Positions 33,201 to 42,570 are shown, counted from the stretch's first letter. The stretch is DNA of 64,000 nt from Winogradskyella echinorum (GCF_014297365.1 NZ_JACOQD010000001.1:744001-808000), one strand, 5' to 3'. Translations and numbers: made by a program. Notes: generated from the letters alone by a model not told the origin.

Positions 33201-33627
33201 TAAAACTGAACACCAATCTCATTCAGATTATAAAAAACAGATTATGGTGCAATCTAACGCCAAAACTGTATTTAATGCTTTAACCGAGAACATTCATCTT
33301 TGGTGGTCACAGACCAGTGAGTCGTCACAAAAAACTGATGGACAATTCACTGTTACCTTTGACAATGGCTATTGGTGGACGTTCAAAATCTTAGAATTTG
33401 TTCCAAATACTAAGTTAGTTTGGCAATGTATCGCTGGCGAACCCGATTTTAATAAAGAATGGATTGGGCACATTTTACATTGGCAAATAAAAGAAGAGGA
33501 TTCTAAAACAACTATTAGTTTTCATCAAACTGGTCTTACACCTCAAATCGATTGCTACGATGTGTGCTCTAGGACTTGGGATATGTTTATCACAGAAAAA
33601 TTGAAAGCTTTTGTTGAAAAGAAGTGA
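33193..33627 (+). CDS. SRPBCC domain protein, 144 aa
   Basis: Second AHSA1-type protein of the operon: YKKQIMVQSNAKTVFNALTENIHLWWSQ, WWTFKILEFVPNTKLVWQC, GHILHWQIKEEDSKTTISFHQTGL. It starts inside the end of the ArsR gene. It differs clearly from the first SRPBCC protein, so the two are not a recent duplication. Confidence 0.86.
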   Translation: MLNKTEHQSHSDYKKQIMVQSNAKTVFNALTENIHLWWSQTSESSQKTDGQFTVTFDNGYWWTFKILEFVPNTKLVWQCIAGEPDFNKEWIGHILHWQIKEEDSKTTISFHQTGLTPQIDCYDVCSRTWDMFITEKLKAFVEKK

Positions 33628-33683
33628 TTTGATAACTCAGTAAATTGATTGTTATTTAATTTAAAAAAGTTACTTCTTAGAGA

Positions 33684-33711
33684 ACACCCCTTGAGGGGAC
33701 TTTAGGGGTGT
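33684..33711. repeat. Dispersed inverted repeat beside an ArsR remnant
   Basis: ACACCCCT (33684-33691) and AGGGGTGT (33704-33711) around TGAGGGGACTTT. It looks like a small dispersed element. It lies exactly where the homology of the ArsR remnant downstream breaks off. Confidence 0.55.
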
Positions 33712-33725
33712 AAAACGTAAAATAA

Positions 33726-33845
33726 TTTTGCTACGCAAACTCAAAACCTCTAAAAGAGGTCAACAAATGGATGCAATTCTATTCGCAATTTTGGGATGAT
33801 TCTCTGGATATATTAGGTGGTTATTTGGATGAGAAGGAAGCTTAA
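33726..33845 (+). pseudogene. 3' remnant of a second ArsR-family gene
   Basis: Reads FCYANSKPLKEVNKWMQF then YSQFWDDSLDILGGYLDEKEA and stop, matching the C-terminus of the intact ArsR protein at 32871 (FCFADPKPLKEVNKWMQF, YAQFWDDSLDNLDNYL). An in-frame TAA precedes it, there is no start codon, and the N-terminal DNA-binding part is missing. Many silent differences show that it is an old, diverged paralogue and not a recent copy. Confidence 0.8.
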
Positions 33846-33919
33846 TAGAAAATGTGTAGCGGTTTTCTTAGGTAGACAGCGAACAAGCAATTAATAATAC
33901 AAGTGTAATGTGACATTTT

Positions 33920-34498
33920 TTATTTTAATTCATACAGAGTTAAATCAGTTGGTCTTTCAAATAGAACTTTACCTAAAGAATGCTTTAAAATTGTAATATA
34001 AGGACCATAACTTAATTCAGGTCTAGTAACTGGTTTATTGAAATAAAGAGTGTCAAGTGAATTTGTTTCTAAATATTCACTAAAGTCAGAATGAATAAAG
34101 AACCTGACTTTTTCACCAGGCACTATATCTTCACACTTAAAAATCAAATTTCTAGCAATTCCGTCTTTCGTATCATCTTTAGCAAGATTAAAAACCTCTG
34201 GTACGAATAGAATTTTATCATTTTTTAAGACTCTTAAATGTAGTTCAACATTTTTCGCTGTATTGGCCCCAGTATTAATTATCATAAAAGAAGTTCGAAC
34301 ATAATTGTCGTCAATTGGTTTTTCAATATCAAATTCAACAGCCTTTAATTCAACTTTTTCAAACTGCTTTAAAACTACAGGATATGTGAAAATCAATTGT
34401 CCAAAACTTACAATAAATGCAAAAATCGAAATTATCAACGGCCAATTCCTCTTATTGGTTCTTTTGGACTTTTTTTCTTTCGATTTCTTTTTTTTCAT
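33920..34498 (-). CDS. Hypothetical membrane-anchored protein, 192 aa
   Basis: A strongly basic N-terminus (KKKKSKEKKSKRTNKR), one transmembrane segment (about 19-41), then a beta-rich extracytoplasmic domain (YVRTSFMIINTGANTAKNVELHLRV, KVRFFIHSDFSEYL). No family recognised. The lone TM with a basic inside end places the domain in the periplasm. It is preceded by the degraded ArsR region and followed by dnaE upstream on the same strand. Confidence 0.62.
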   Translation of the reverse strand: MKKKKSKEKKSKRTNKRNWPLIISIFAFIVSFGQLIFTYPVVLKQFEKVELKAVEFDIEKPIDDNYVRTSFMIINTGANTAKNVELHLRVLKNDKILFVPEVFNLAKDDTKDGIARNLIFKCEDIVPGEKVRFFIHSDFSEYLETNSLDTLYFNKPVTRPELSYGPYITILKHSLGKVLFERPTDLTLYELK

Positions 34499-34560
34499 TT
34501 CTTACAAAAGTTTACACTAATTGTACATAAAACAATAATATACGCATGTTTTTCAACATT

Positions 34561-37500
34561 CTAATTCAACTTATACCTCACATCATGTTCCTTCAACTCA
34601 TGCAAAAGCTCTTGAGAAATCTTCACCTTATTTTTTCGGCTAGGCATTTGCACTTTTATTTTTTCAGCATTATCATACACCACAAAATTTAAGGTTTGGC
34701 TGCCTTCATGGAATTTAATTAAGTCGTGCAACACTGCTATTGTATCTTTTTCTAAATCTCTAATATTAAGCTGTATGGATAGCTTTTTAGCATACGTATC
34801 CATAACATCGTGTAACAACTGAAAACTATTAAACTGAATTCTTGGTTCCCCTTTTTTACCTGTATCTCTATTTACCCAACCTTCTTTTACAAAAGCTCTT
34901 ACATATACAAATGAGTTAACTACAAAGAAGTGTCTAAACTTTAAATAATCTTCGCCAAAAATTCTAAATTCATGGCTATCTGTATAATCTTCAATAGTAA
35001 ATAAAGCCCATCCTTTACCCTGTTTGCTTACCCTATGCTGAACATCTGTAACTACTCCTCCAAAGGTCACTTCTCTATTTAAAATAGCATCTAGATTATT
35101 AAAATGAGAAATCACTCCATTACAAAACGTTTTCATTTCAATTTTAAAATCGTCTAAAGGATGCCCAGAAATATAAATACCAACCACCTCTTTTTCGCGA
35201 GATAGCTTCTCCATAGTTCCCCAATCTTCACAAGGCGGTACTTGTGGTTCTGCAATCTGTACGTCACTAGCTTCCCCAAACAAACTTACCTGAGCGGAGT
35301 TTTCATTTTCTTGATGTTTTGCACCATATTTAACCGCTTTTTCTAAAAAGGTAATACCATCACCATCATGCGCAAAATATTGTGCTCTATGTGTATCCTC
35401 AAAACAATCAAAACCACCAGCATTGGCTAAACCTTCAAATGCTTTTTTATTAGCAGCACGCAAATCTATACGCTTCGCTAAATCGAAAATAGATTTATAA
35501 TTACCACCTTCTTTACGACCTTCTACAATCGTCATTACAGCTCCATGTCCAACACCTTTTATGGCTCCCATTCCAAAACGAACCGCATTATCTTTATTTA
35601 CCGAAAACTTGTAATAACTTTCATTAACACTTGGTCCTAAAACAGGTAAGCGCATACGCTTACACTCTTCCATAAAAAATGTTACTGATTTAATGTCGTT
35701 CATGTTATTAGACAAAACGGCTGCCATATATTCTGCTGGATAATGCGCTTTTAAGTAGGCCGTTTGATAAGCAATCCACGCGTAACATGTAGAGTGCGAT
35801 TTATTAAAGGCATAACTTGCAAAGGCTTCCCAATCTTTCCATATTTTTTCTAGTTTGTCTTTATCTAAACCTTTAGCTCCGGCTTGCTCAATAAATTTTG
35901 GTTTCATCTTGTCCAAAACCGCGATTTGTTTTTTACCCATAGCTTTTCTCAATACATCGGCTTCACCTTTGGTAAAATCTGCTAATTTTTGAGATAGTAG
36001 CATTACCTGCTCTTGGTATACTGTAATACCATAAGTTTCCTTAAGGTATTCTTCCATTTCTGGTAAATCGTACACAATCTCTTCGTCTCCATGTTTTCTA
36101 GCAATGAAACTTGGGATATATTCCATAGGACCTGGACGATACAAGGCATTCATAGCAATTAAATCATCAAAAACCGTAGGCTTCAGATTCTTCATATGTT
36201 TTTGCATACCAGGAGATTCATACTGAAAGACTCCAACCGTTTCACCGCGTTGAAACAATTCGTATGTTTTTACATCATCTAGCGGAAAATTCTCCGGATC
36301 GAGTTCAATGCCATGTCTTGCCTTTACAATTTTAACCGTGTCTTTAATTAAGGTTAAGGTTTTTAATCCCAAGAAATCCATCTTCAATAAACCTGCACTT
36401 TCTACGACAGAGTTATCAAATTGCGTCACATACAAATCGGAATCCTTAGCTACAGAAACCGGAACATAATTAGTAATATCACCAGGAGTTATAATAACAC
36501 CACATGCATGAATACCTGTGTTTCTTACCGAACCTTCTAAGATTCTAGCTTGGTTTACGGTTTCTGCTTGCAAATCTTCACCATCAGAAATATTAAGCAG
36601 TTCGTTGACTTTTTCTAAATCTTCTGCTCTGAATTTTTTAGCTAAATCTTTTTCAGAAAGACCAAATATCTTTCCGAGTTTAGACATCGTCGGAATTAAT
36701 TTTGAAATGCGATCTGCATCACCAAGTGGCAAATCTAAAACTCTAGCTGTATCTCTAATCGACGATTTTGCAGCCATTGTACCGTACGTGATAATTTGTG
36801 CTACTTGGTTAGCTCCATATTTATCTATAACGTATTGCATAACTCGTCCACGACCTTCATCATCAAAATCAATATCGATATCTGGCATGCTTACACGATC
36901 TGGATTTAAGAAACGCTCAAAAAGCAGGTCGTACTTAATTGGGTCAATGTTAGTAATCCACAAACAATAGGCAACCACAGAACCAGCTGCAGATCCACGA
37001 CCAGGACCAACGGATACATCCATTTTTCGGGCTTCGCGAATAAAATCTTCTACAATTAAGAAATAACCAGGATAACCAGTGTTTTCAATAACGCTCAACT
37101 CAAAATCGAGACGTTCTTTTATTTCTGGAGTAATCTCACCATAGCGCTTTTTTGCTCCTTCGTAAGTGAGATGCTTTAAATAGGCATTTTCTCCTCGTTT
37201 ACCATTATCTTTTTCGTCTTCTTCATGCTTAAATTCATCTGGTATATCAAAAGCAGGCAGTAATACATCTCGAGCCAACTCATAAGGTTCAATTTTATCA
37301 ACAACCTCTTGAATATTTACAATAGCTTCAGGCACATCTCTAAACAAGGCTTTCATTTCTTCCGAAGACTTGAAATAGTATTCTTGATTTGGTAAACCAT
37401 AACGATATCCACGACCACGACCAATTGGTGTTGCTTGTTTTTCCCCATCTTTTACACACAACAAAATATCGTGTGCGTTGGCGTTTTCTTGTTCAACGTA

Positions 37501-38946
37501 ATAGGTGTTGTTAGTTGCAACAAGTTTAACATTGTGCTTATGAGCAAATTGAATCAATACCGTATTCACACGATTTTCGTCTTCTTGATCGTGACGCATT
37601 AATTCAATATACAAATCGTCTTGAAAGGTTGCTTTCCACCATAGTAAAGCCTCTTCTGCTTGGTTTTCACCAACGTTTAACACTTTACTTGGCACTTCAC
37701 CATAAAGGTTTCCTGTTAAGCAAATAAGGTCTTCTTTATATTGCTCTATAAGTTTTTTATCTATTCTTGGCACATAATAAAATCCATCTGTAAATGCTGC
37801 AGATGATAATTTTGCCAAATTGTGATAGCCTTTTTTATTTTTGGCCATTAATACAATTTGATACCCATTATCTTTTCGGGTTTTGTCTTTGTGATTTTCA
37901 CAAACAAAAAACTCACAACCTATAATAGGCTTAATAAGTTTGCCTTTTTTCTCTTCACCATTTTCTTCAGCTTCGGCATGTTGCGCTTTTACTTTTTTAT
38001 TATGATTTCCAACAGCACTCACAAAATGGAAAGCTCCCATCATATTACCATGATCGGTCAACGCAACGGCTGGCATGTTTTTATTAGCTGCAGCCGCAAC
38101 TAAATCCTTAATACTAATAGTAGATTGAAGAATTGAAAACTGAGAGTGATTATGTAGATGTACAAAATCGACCTCAGCTAATTTTGAAACCGCTTCCTTA
38201 TTGGTCGACGTTGTAATGGATTCCGTCTGTTCTTTTTGCAGGCGTTCATTAATCTTTGCACTTTCGCGCTTTAGATTAATATGCTTTAAACCTATAAGTT
38301 GAATGGTATCTGGATTTTCTTCAGAAAACTTCTGAAAATAATCTGGCTGTACATCTAGCTGCTCCTTAGTGTATTGTTCTTTTCTTATTAATTCGAAAAA
38401 GCAACGTGTAGTTGCCTCAACATCTGCGGTAGCATTATGCGCTTCGGCAAATGGCTTGTTGAATAAAAATTGATGTAACTCTGTTAAGGTTGGTAATTTA
38501 AATTTACCATAACGACCTCCAGGAATTTGGCATAAATTTGCTGTATGCTCGGTACAAGTATCTAAAACGGGTAATTCTTGAAGCGGATTTGCTACATCTT
38601 CGCGTACAAACTCAGCTCCCATAATATTTAAATCGAACTTTACATTTTGTCCGACCACGAATTTGGTTTTTGATAGAGCTGCATTAAACTTCTCTAAAAC
38701 TTCGGATAGTGGTACCCCTTTTTCTTGTGCTAATTCTGTAGAAATACCATGAATCTTTTCAGCGTCATAAGGAATATTAAAACCTTCTGGTTTCACCAAA
38801 TAATCTTGATGCTCAATACAATTACCCATTGCATCATGTAACTGCCAAGCAATCTGTATGCATCTTGGCCAATTATCTGTATCTGTAATTGGTGCATCCC
38901 AACGCTTTGGCAATCCTGTGGTTTCGGTATCGAATATTAAGTACAT
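34561..38946 (-). CDS. dnaE: DNA polymerase III alpha subunit with fused exonuclease, 1461 aa
   Basis: Residues 1-190 are a DEDDh 3'-5' exonuclease of the epsilon type (IFDTETTGLP; VVGQNVKFDLNIM; AHNATADVEATTR). Then come the PHP domain (about 255-480: FVHLHNHSQFSILQS, VALTDHGNMMG), the polymerase core with PDIDIDFDDEGRG, the finger and tau-binding regions, an OB domain (REVTFGGVVTDVQHR) and a C-terminal tail. It is the main replicative polymerase. The N-terminal proofreading domain is not part of E. coli DnaE but is common in Bacteroidota. Monocistronic. Confidence 0.95.
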   Translation of the reverse strand: MYLIFDTETTGLPKRWDAPITDTDNWPRCIQIAWQLHDAMGNCIEHQDYLVKPEGFNIPYDAEKIHGISTELAQEKGVPLSEVLEKFNAALSKTKFVVGQNVKFDLNIMGAEFVREDVANPLQELPVLDTCTEHTANLCQIPGGRYGKFKLPTLTELHQFLFNKPFAEAHNATADVEATTRCFFELIRKEQYTKEQLDVQPDYFQKFSEENPDTIQLIGLKHINLKRESAKINERLQKEQTESITTSTNKEAVSKLAEVDFVHLHNHSQFSILQSTISIKDLVAAAANKNMPAVALTDHGNMMGAFHFVSAVGNHNKKVKAQHAEAEENGEEKKGKLIKPIIGCEFFVCENHKDKTRKDNGYQIVLMAKNKKGYHNLAKLSSAAFTDGFYYVPRIDKKLIEQYKEDLICLTGNLYGEVPSKVLNVGENQAEEALLWWKATFQDDLYIELMRHDQEDENRVNTVLIQFAHKHNVKLVATNNTYYVEQENANAHDILLCVKDGEKQATPIGRGRGYRYGLPNQEYYFKSSEEMKALFRDVPEAIVNIQEVVDKIEPYELARDVLLPAFDIPDEFKHEEDEKDNGKRGENAYLKHLTYEGAKKRYGEITPEIKERLDFELSVIENTGYPGYFLIVEDFIREARKMDVSVGPGRGSAAGSVVAYCLWITNIDPIKYDLLFERFLNPDRVSMPDIDIDFDDEGRGRVMQYVIDKYGANQVAQIITYGTMAAKSSIRDTARVLDLPLGDADRISKLIPTMSKLGKIFGLSEKDLAKKFRAEDLEKVNELLNISDGEDLQAETVNQARILEGSVRNTGIHACGVIITPGDITNYVPVSVAKDSDLYVTQFDNSVVESAGLLKMDFLGLKTLTLIKDTVKIVKARHGIELDPENFPLDDVKTYELFQRGETVGVFQYESPGMQKHMKNLKPTVFDDLIAMNALYRPGPMEYIPSFIARKHGDEEIVYDLPEMEEYLKETYGITVYQEQVMLLSQKLADFTKGEADVLRKAMGKKQIAVLDKMKPKFIEQAGAKGLDKDKLEKIWKDWEAFASYAFNKSHSTCYAWIAYQTAYLKAHYPAEYMAAVLSNNMNDIKSVTFFMEECKRMRLPVLGPSVNESYYKFSVNKDNAVRFGMGAIKGVGHGAVMTIVEGRKEGGNYKSIFDLAKRIDLRAANKKAFEGLANAGGFDCFEDTHRAQYFAHDGDGITFLEKAVKYGAKHQENENSAQVSLFGEASDVQIAEPQVPPCEDWGTMEKLSREKEVVGIYISGHPLDDFKIEMKTFCNGVISHFNNLDAILNREVTFGGVVTDVQHRVSKQGKGWALFTIEDYTDSHEFRIFGEDYLKFRHFFVVNSFVYVRAFVKEGWVNRDTGKKGEPRIQFNSFQLLHDVMDTYAKKLSIQLNIRDLEKDTIAVLHDLIKFHEGSQTLNFVVYDNAEKIKVQMPSRKNKVKISQELLHELKEHDVRYKLN

Positions 38947-39074
38947 AAAAGAGTCTATAAGCCTATCCCTAAATCCCTATTCAGAAGGAAAGGGACATGA
39001 TAAAGTTAGCAGATAAAATTACGAAGAATCTGTTCTTTTTTGAAATGAAGTTATAAACAGTTTTGAACATAAAA

Positions 39075-39096
39075 AAACCACACTTTCGTGTGGTTT
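39075..39096 (-). terminator. Terminator of the DUF2383 gene
   Basis: 9-bp stem AAACCACAC/GTGTGGTTT with a TTTC loop, flanked by A and T runs, so it may work in both directions. It lies 25 bp beyond the stop codon at 39121. Confidence 0.82.
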
Positions 39097-39120
39097 TTCT
39101 CTTCAACTAATCTATTCTAT

Positions 39121-39582
39121 CTATGATAATATAACTTCAAAGTTTTTCGCTTTTGCGATAGTGGCTTCAATAGCATTTCGTTGCTCTCTCAAGATGTTAG
39201 ATACTTTTTCGGGTATTAAATTCTTGTTGAGAATTTCATTATACTCGTCTAAGCTCGATTTTTCACCTCTTATGGTTTCTTCTAAAATTGCATCTTCATT
39301 ATTAGAAGATAATGCTGCTTTTAGAGCCATCCAATTTCGATGTAATTCTCCTGTTATATTCCCTGAATTTTCTGGGATTTCACCATTGCTCCAAACTTCG
39401 CTTCGCAAGTCTTTAACAAATATAGCGCGCTCTTCTGCTCTATTTTTGAAGAATTTTTTCACTTCACTATTATTCACTTTATTGATGGCCATTTCGTAAC
39501 CATCTTTAGCGTTCATATTTTTTTCGATCAACTCGTTTAGTTTGTCTGATATTTTTTTCTCGTACTTCATGTTCTTGTTCAT
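39121..39582 (-). CDS. DUF2383 (PA2169-type) four-helix protein, 153 aa
   Basis: Ferritin-like four-helix fold: KISDKLNELIEKNMNAKDGYEMAINKV, FFKNRAEERAIFVKDLRSEVW, GNITGELHRNWMALKAALSS, ILEETIRGEKSSLDEYNEIL. Members are often induced by stress, but their function is unknown. By comparison with its neighbour at 39687 (MKYSKEISNKLNELL), the start may be the fifth codon (39570). Tandem paralogue of that gene. Confidence 0.85.
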   Translation of the reverse strand: MNKNMKYEKKISDKLNELIEKNMNAKDGYEMAINKVNNSEVKKFFKNRAEERAIFVKDLRSEVWSNGEIPENSGNITGELHRNWMALKAALSSNNEDAILEETIRGEKSSLDEYNEILNKNLIPEKVSNILREQRNAIEATIAKAKNFEVILS

Positions 39583-39686
39583 TTTTAAAATTTTTGATAC
39601 CTATATTTTATAGATGCGTATCATTTATCATCTTATTGTAATCTTGAATTGTTGTTTACCAAAAATTACTTTAATTCACTTAATTA

Positions 39687-40136
39687 TTAGCTCAAAACTT
39701 CCTCATGCACCTTTTCGGTATTGATGGCAGCTTGAATCGCATTTTTATGCTTAATTAACAAGCTATCAATTGATGGTGGCAAGTTGCGTTCTTGTAGTAA
39801 ATCATTGTAAACTTCTAAACTAGATTCCTCACCTCTTATGGCTTCCTCTAAAATCGATTCTTCATTATTTGAAGAAAATGTAGATTTTAAGCTCATCCAA
39901 TTTCTATGCATGGCACCTTTAAAACTGCCAGAATCTTCTGGAATTTCGCCATATTGCAATATCTCTGTTCTTAACTCTTTTGCAAACTCACTTCTTTCTG
40001 ATGCTCTTCTTTTGAAAAACATTTTTAGACGATCGTTATCAACATTTTCAATAGCATTTAAATACCCTTTTTCGGCATCATAATTCTTTACTAATAATTC
40101 ATTTAACTTATTTGAAATTTCTTTTGAATACTTCAT
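39687..40136 (-). CDS. DUF2383 (PA2169-type) four-helix protein, 149 aa
   Basis: A second copy of the same domain with the same motif order (KLNELLVKNYDAEKGYLNAIENV, FFKRRASERSEFAKELRTEI, GAMHRNWMSLKSTFSS, ILEEAIRGEESSLEVYNDLL). More than half of the residues are shared with the copy at 39121, so this is a tandem duplication with moderate divergence. The gap between them (39583-39686) has no terminator, so they are likely co-transcribed. Confidence 0.85.
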   Translation of the reverse strand: MKYSKEISNKLNELLVKNYDAEKGYLNAIENVDNDRLKMFFKRRASERSEFAKELRTEILQYGEIPEDSGSFKGAMHRNWMSLKSTFSSNNEESILEEAIRGEESSLEVYNDLLQERNLPPSIDSLLIKHKNAIQAAINTEKVHEEVLS

Positions 40137-40281
40137 AATTATCTTTTACATTTTTAAATCTCAATACTTTCTTTTGGGATGCGTATTGTTTCACATCAAC
40201 ACATTTTAATATAGCAGATAACATAGAGAATTTCGAACCTATTAACATTTTTAACAAAGACTTATAACTATTTAACAAAAA

Positions 40282-40310
40282 AAAACGCCACTTGTTTAAA
40301 GTGGCGTTTT
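40282..40310 (-). terminator. Terminator of the Cys-rich lipoprotein gene
   Basis: 12-bp stem AAAACGCCACTT/AAGTGGCGTTTT with a 5-nt loop and a T-run on the minus strand, 23 bp beyond the stop codon at 40333. Confidence 0.85.
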
Positions 40311-40332
40311 CATTACTATGTAATAGTTAGTA

Positions 40333-41622
40333 TTATGCTTGCAAATAATCTGGTGTTCCGTCAGCATCTGTATCTATAGCATCAGCTGGATTACCATCAC
40401 CATTGGGATCTGCATTTTCATTTATAGTTAAAACTGTATCGCCATCATCATCATTATCTAAATAATCTGCGACACCATTTCCGTCGGTATCTCCTGTTTC
40501 GTAAATTGAAAACACTCCATCTCCATCGTCATCATTATCTAAATAATCTACATCACCATCACCATCTGTATCTATAGGATTACCATCAGCATCAACAGCC
40601 TCGTCAGCAGTTAAAATACCATCCCCATCATCGTCAGTATCTAAATAATTTGGTGTTCCGTCACCATCTATGTCGTCATTAGTAAGATCACCATCACCAT
40701 TAAAATCTTCAAAAGCATTAGGCACTCCATCTCCATCATCATCACTACAACTTATACTATCTAATTTCGCCTGAATACTTCCATTTGGATCTCCACAAAT
40801 TGCAATCTGTTCTTGCAGATATAATTGATATTGTGCACATTTTTCATCAAAATTACCAATAGTTGCTGTTACATATTGTGATTCTGCTTCGTTGCTATTA
40901 GCAATAGCTTGAGTACAAGAAATTTGACAATCACCTAAAGCATCTATTATAGCTTGCAAAGCTCCATCAGCATCTCCACAATATGCACGTTGATTATTTA
41001 GTGCCTCTCTATATGCCATACAAGCAGCTTCAAAAGCAGTGTTGTTTACAAAATCTAAATCCGAAGAAAACGTAGCTTCATAAGCCAACAAGGCAGCTTC
41101 TGCAGCCATTTCTGCATCTTCACAAGTCACTGGGTTAGTCGGAAATTCACCAAAAACCAATGGTACTTTATAAAAAATTCCGTTGGTAAAGCCAACTGAA
41201 TTTAATCCAGAAGCATCAAAGGCCAAAAACCTGTAAGTACCTGTAAACGTTTCGTTTGCATAATCTATTTCTTCGATAACAATTTCACCTAATTCTGGGT
41301 AAATTGAAACACTTTCGTCTGGTTTATTATTTGTGGAAAATGATGTTCCGAAACTATCGATATATTCCGCCTCAATTACATCAATATTGTTGCCAACTAT
41401 AAAAGTAGCCTCTATTACAGAAGGCACTCTAAGGTTTACAATTTCGGTATTATTAGTTCCTTTAATGGTTAAAAAACCATTTGGTGCAATACTTGCTGAA
41501 AATGATTTAGCTCTCCAAAGTTGATTTTCTCTATCACCTTGAAATGCAGGTGTATTAAATTCAACTTCGTCACCACAACTAAATAATGCTAAAATAAGGG
41601 AGAAGAGGATTAATTTTTTCAT
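40333..41622 (-). CDS. Lipoprotein with Cys-rich duplicated module and thrombospondin type-3 repeats, 429 aa
   Basis: Lipobox LALFSC (Cys16). Residues 30-160 look like the DUF6252-type beta domain (LWRAKSFSASIAPNGFLTIKG, FTGTYRFLAFD). From 165 to about 290 a helical module appears twice, each copy with C...A...Y...C..Y...L..Q...CGD.(D/P)G..QA, giving conserved cysteine pairs. The last 135 residues are acidic DxDGDGxxDxxD repeats of the thrombospondin type-3 kind, which bind calcium. It is presumably on the outer membrane surface. A -7 box TACTTTTG lies at 41672-41679. Confidence 0.8.
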   Translation of the reverse strand: MKKLILFSLILALFSCGDEVEFNTPAFQGDRENQLWRAKSFSASIAPNGFLTIKGTNNTEIVNLRVPSVIEATFIVGNNIDVIEAEYIDSFGTSFSTNNKPDESVSIYPELGEIVIEEIDYANETFTGTYRFLAFDASGLNSVGFTNGIFYKVPLVFGEFPTNPVTCEDAEMAAEAALLAYEATFSSDLDFVNNTAFEAACMAYREALNNQRAYCGDADGALQAIIDALGDCQISCTQAIANSNEAESQYVTATIGNFDEKCAQYQLYLQEQIAICGDPNGSIQAKLDSISCSDDDGDGVPNAFEDFNGDGDLTNDDIDGDGTPNYLDTDDDGDGILTADEAVDADGNPIDTDGDGDVDYLDNDDDGDGVFSIYETGDTDGNGVADYLDNDDDGDTVLTINENADPNGDGNPADAIDTDADGTPDYLQA

Positions 41623-41671
41623 TGCTTAAAGATCATTTGTCTGTGCTTCTTATTTAACGAAACAAGAATAC

Positions 41672-41679
41672 CAAAAGTA
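41672..41679 (-). promoter_or_regulatory. -7 box of the Cys-rich lipoprotein gene
   Basis: TACTTTTG on the minus strand, 50 bp before the ATG at 41622. The rest of the 41623-41935 gap contains the divergent rpsP promoter and nothing else that I can support. Confidence 0.5.
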
Positions 41680-41860
41680 TAATAATTTTTAAAACTTAGC
41701 CTATCTTCATTACTGTTTTAGTTAAAATGGAATTCTTTTAGTTAAAGTGAATCTTCCTTTTTTTAAATACTTAATCACAAAACAACTATATTATTATGGC
41801 ACTAAGCATGTCTAAACTAAAGCATATAACTAAAACCTAAGAAACACACGAATTAAAGTG

Positions 41861-41889
41861 TTGAAAATTAAAAAAATATATTATCTTTG
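41861..41889 (+). promoter_or_regulatory. Promoter of rpsP-rimM
   Basis: TTG (41861-41863), an 18-bp spacer, then TATCTTTG (41882-41889): a full match to the Bacteroidota vegetative promoter. Transcription should start near 41896, about 40 nt before the rpsP ATG. Confidence 0.8.
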
Positions 41890-41935
41890 CGCCCTCATTA
41901 ATAACAGAGGTCGAGAACCTCACTAATTAATTATT

Positions 41936-42451
41936 ATGCCTGTAAAAATTAGATTACAAAGACACGGTAAAAAAGGAAAACCTTATTACTGGATCGTAGC
42001 CGCGGATTCTCGCGCAAAAAGAGACGGTAAATACTTAGAAAAACTAGGTGCTTACAATCCAAACACAAATCCTGCAACTATTGATTTAAATGTTGATGGA
42101 GCTGTACAATGGTTACAAAATGGTGCACAACCAACTGACACTGCTAAAGCAATTTTATCTTATAAAGGTGCTATGCTAAAACATCATTTAGCTGGTGGAG
42201 TTAGAAAAGGAGCTTTAACTGAAGAGCAAGCAGAAAAGAAATTTAATGCTTGGTTAGAAGAAAAAGCTGCAAAAATTCAAGCTAAAGCTGATGGTTTATC
42301 TAAAGCAGATGCCGATGCAAAAGCTAAAGCACTAGAAGCTGAAAAAGCAGTAAATGAAGCGCGTATTGCTGCAGCTGCGCCAGTTGTTGAAGAAGAAGTA
42401 GCTGAAGATGTTGCAACTGAAGAAACAACAGCAACAAACGAAGAAGAATAA
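41936..42451 (+). CDS. rpsP: Ribosomal protein S16 with long C-terminal extension, 171 aa
   Basis: Residues 1-85 are a standard S16 (VKIRLQRHGKKGKPYYWIVAADSRAKRDGKYLEKLGAYNP). The remaining 85 residues are a helical Ala/Lys/Glu-rich tail that ends very acidic (VVEEEVAEDVATEETTATNEEE). Most bacteria have an S16 of 80-90 residues. The tail is usual in Bacteroidota, but its role on the ribosome is not known. A strong terminator follows 22 bp after the stop, before rimM. Confidence 0.96.
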   Translation: MPVKIRLQRHGKKGKPYYWIVAADSRAKRDGKYLEKLGAYNPNTNPATIDLNVDGAVQWLQNGAQPTDTAKAILSYKGAMLKHHLAGGVRKGALTEEQAEKKFNAWLEEKAAKIQAKADGLSKADADAKAKALEAEKAVNEARIAAAAPVVEEEVAEDVATEETTATNEEE

Positions 42452-42472
42452 AAAATTTATTTTTATACTTTT

Positions 42473-42499
42473 AAACCCTGACGATAATCGTCAGGGTTT
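42473..42499 (+). terminator. Terminator after rpsP
   Basis: 12-bp stem AAACCCTGACGA/TCGTCAGGGTTT with a TAA loop and seven T. It is strong for a site inside an otherwise typical rpsP-rimM unit, so rimM may be expressed at a lower level or from a separate promoter. Confidence 0.88.
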
Positions 42500-42522
42500 T
42501 TTTATTTAAAACTACCACATCG

Positions 42523-42570
42523 AGCGTAGTCGAGATGTTTAATTTTTAGATGTTGACAGTTCTCGACTAC
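42523..42570. repeat. Dispersed repeat between rpsP and rimM
   Basis: CGAGCGTAGTCGAGATG and, 20 bp on, the inverse GTTCTCGACTAC. Part of the family of short elements also seen at 21200, 49106 and 55958. Confidence 0.5.
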
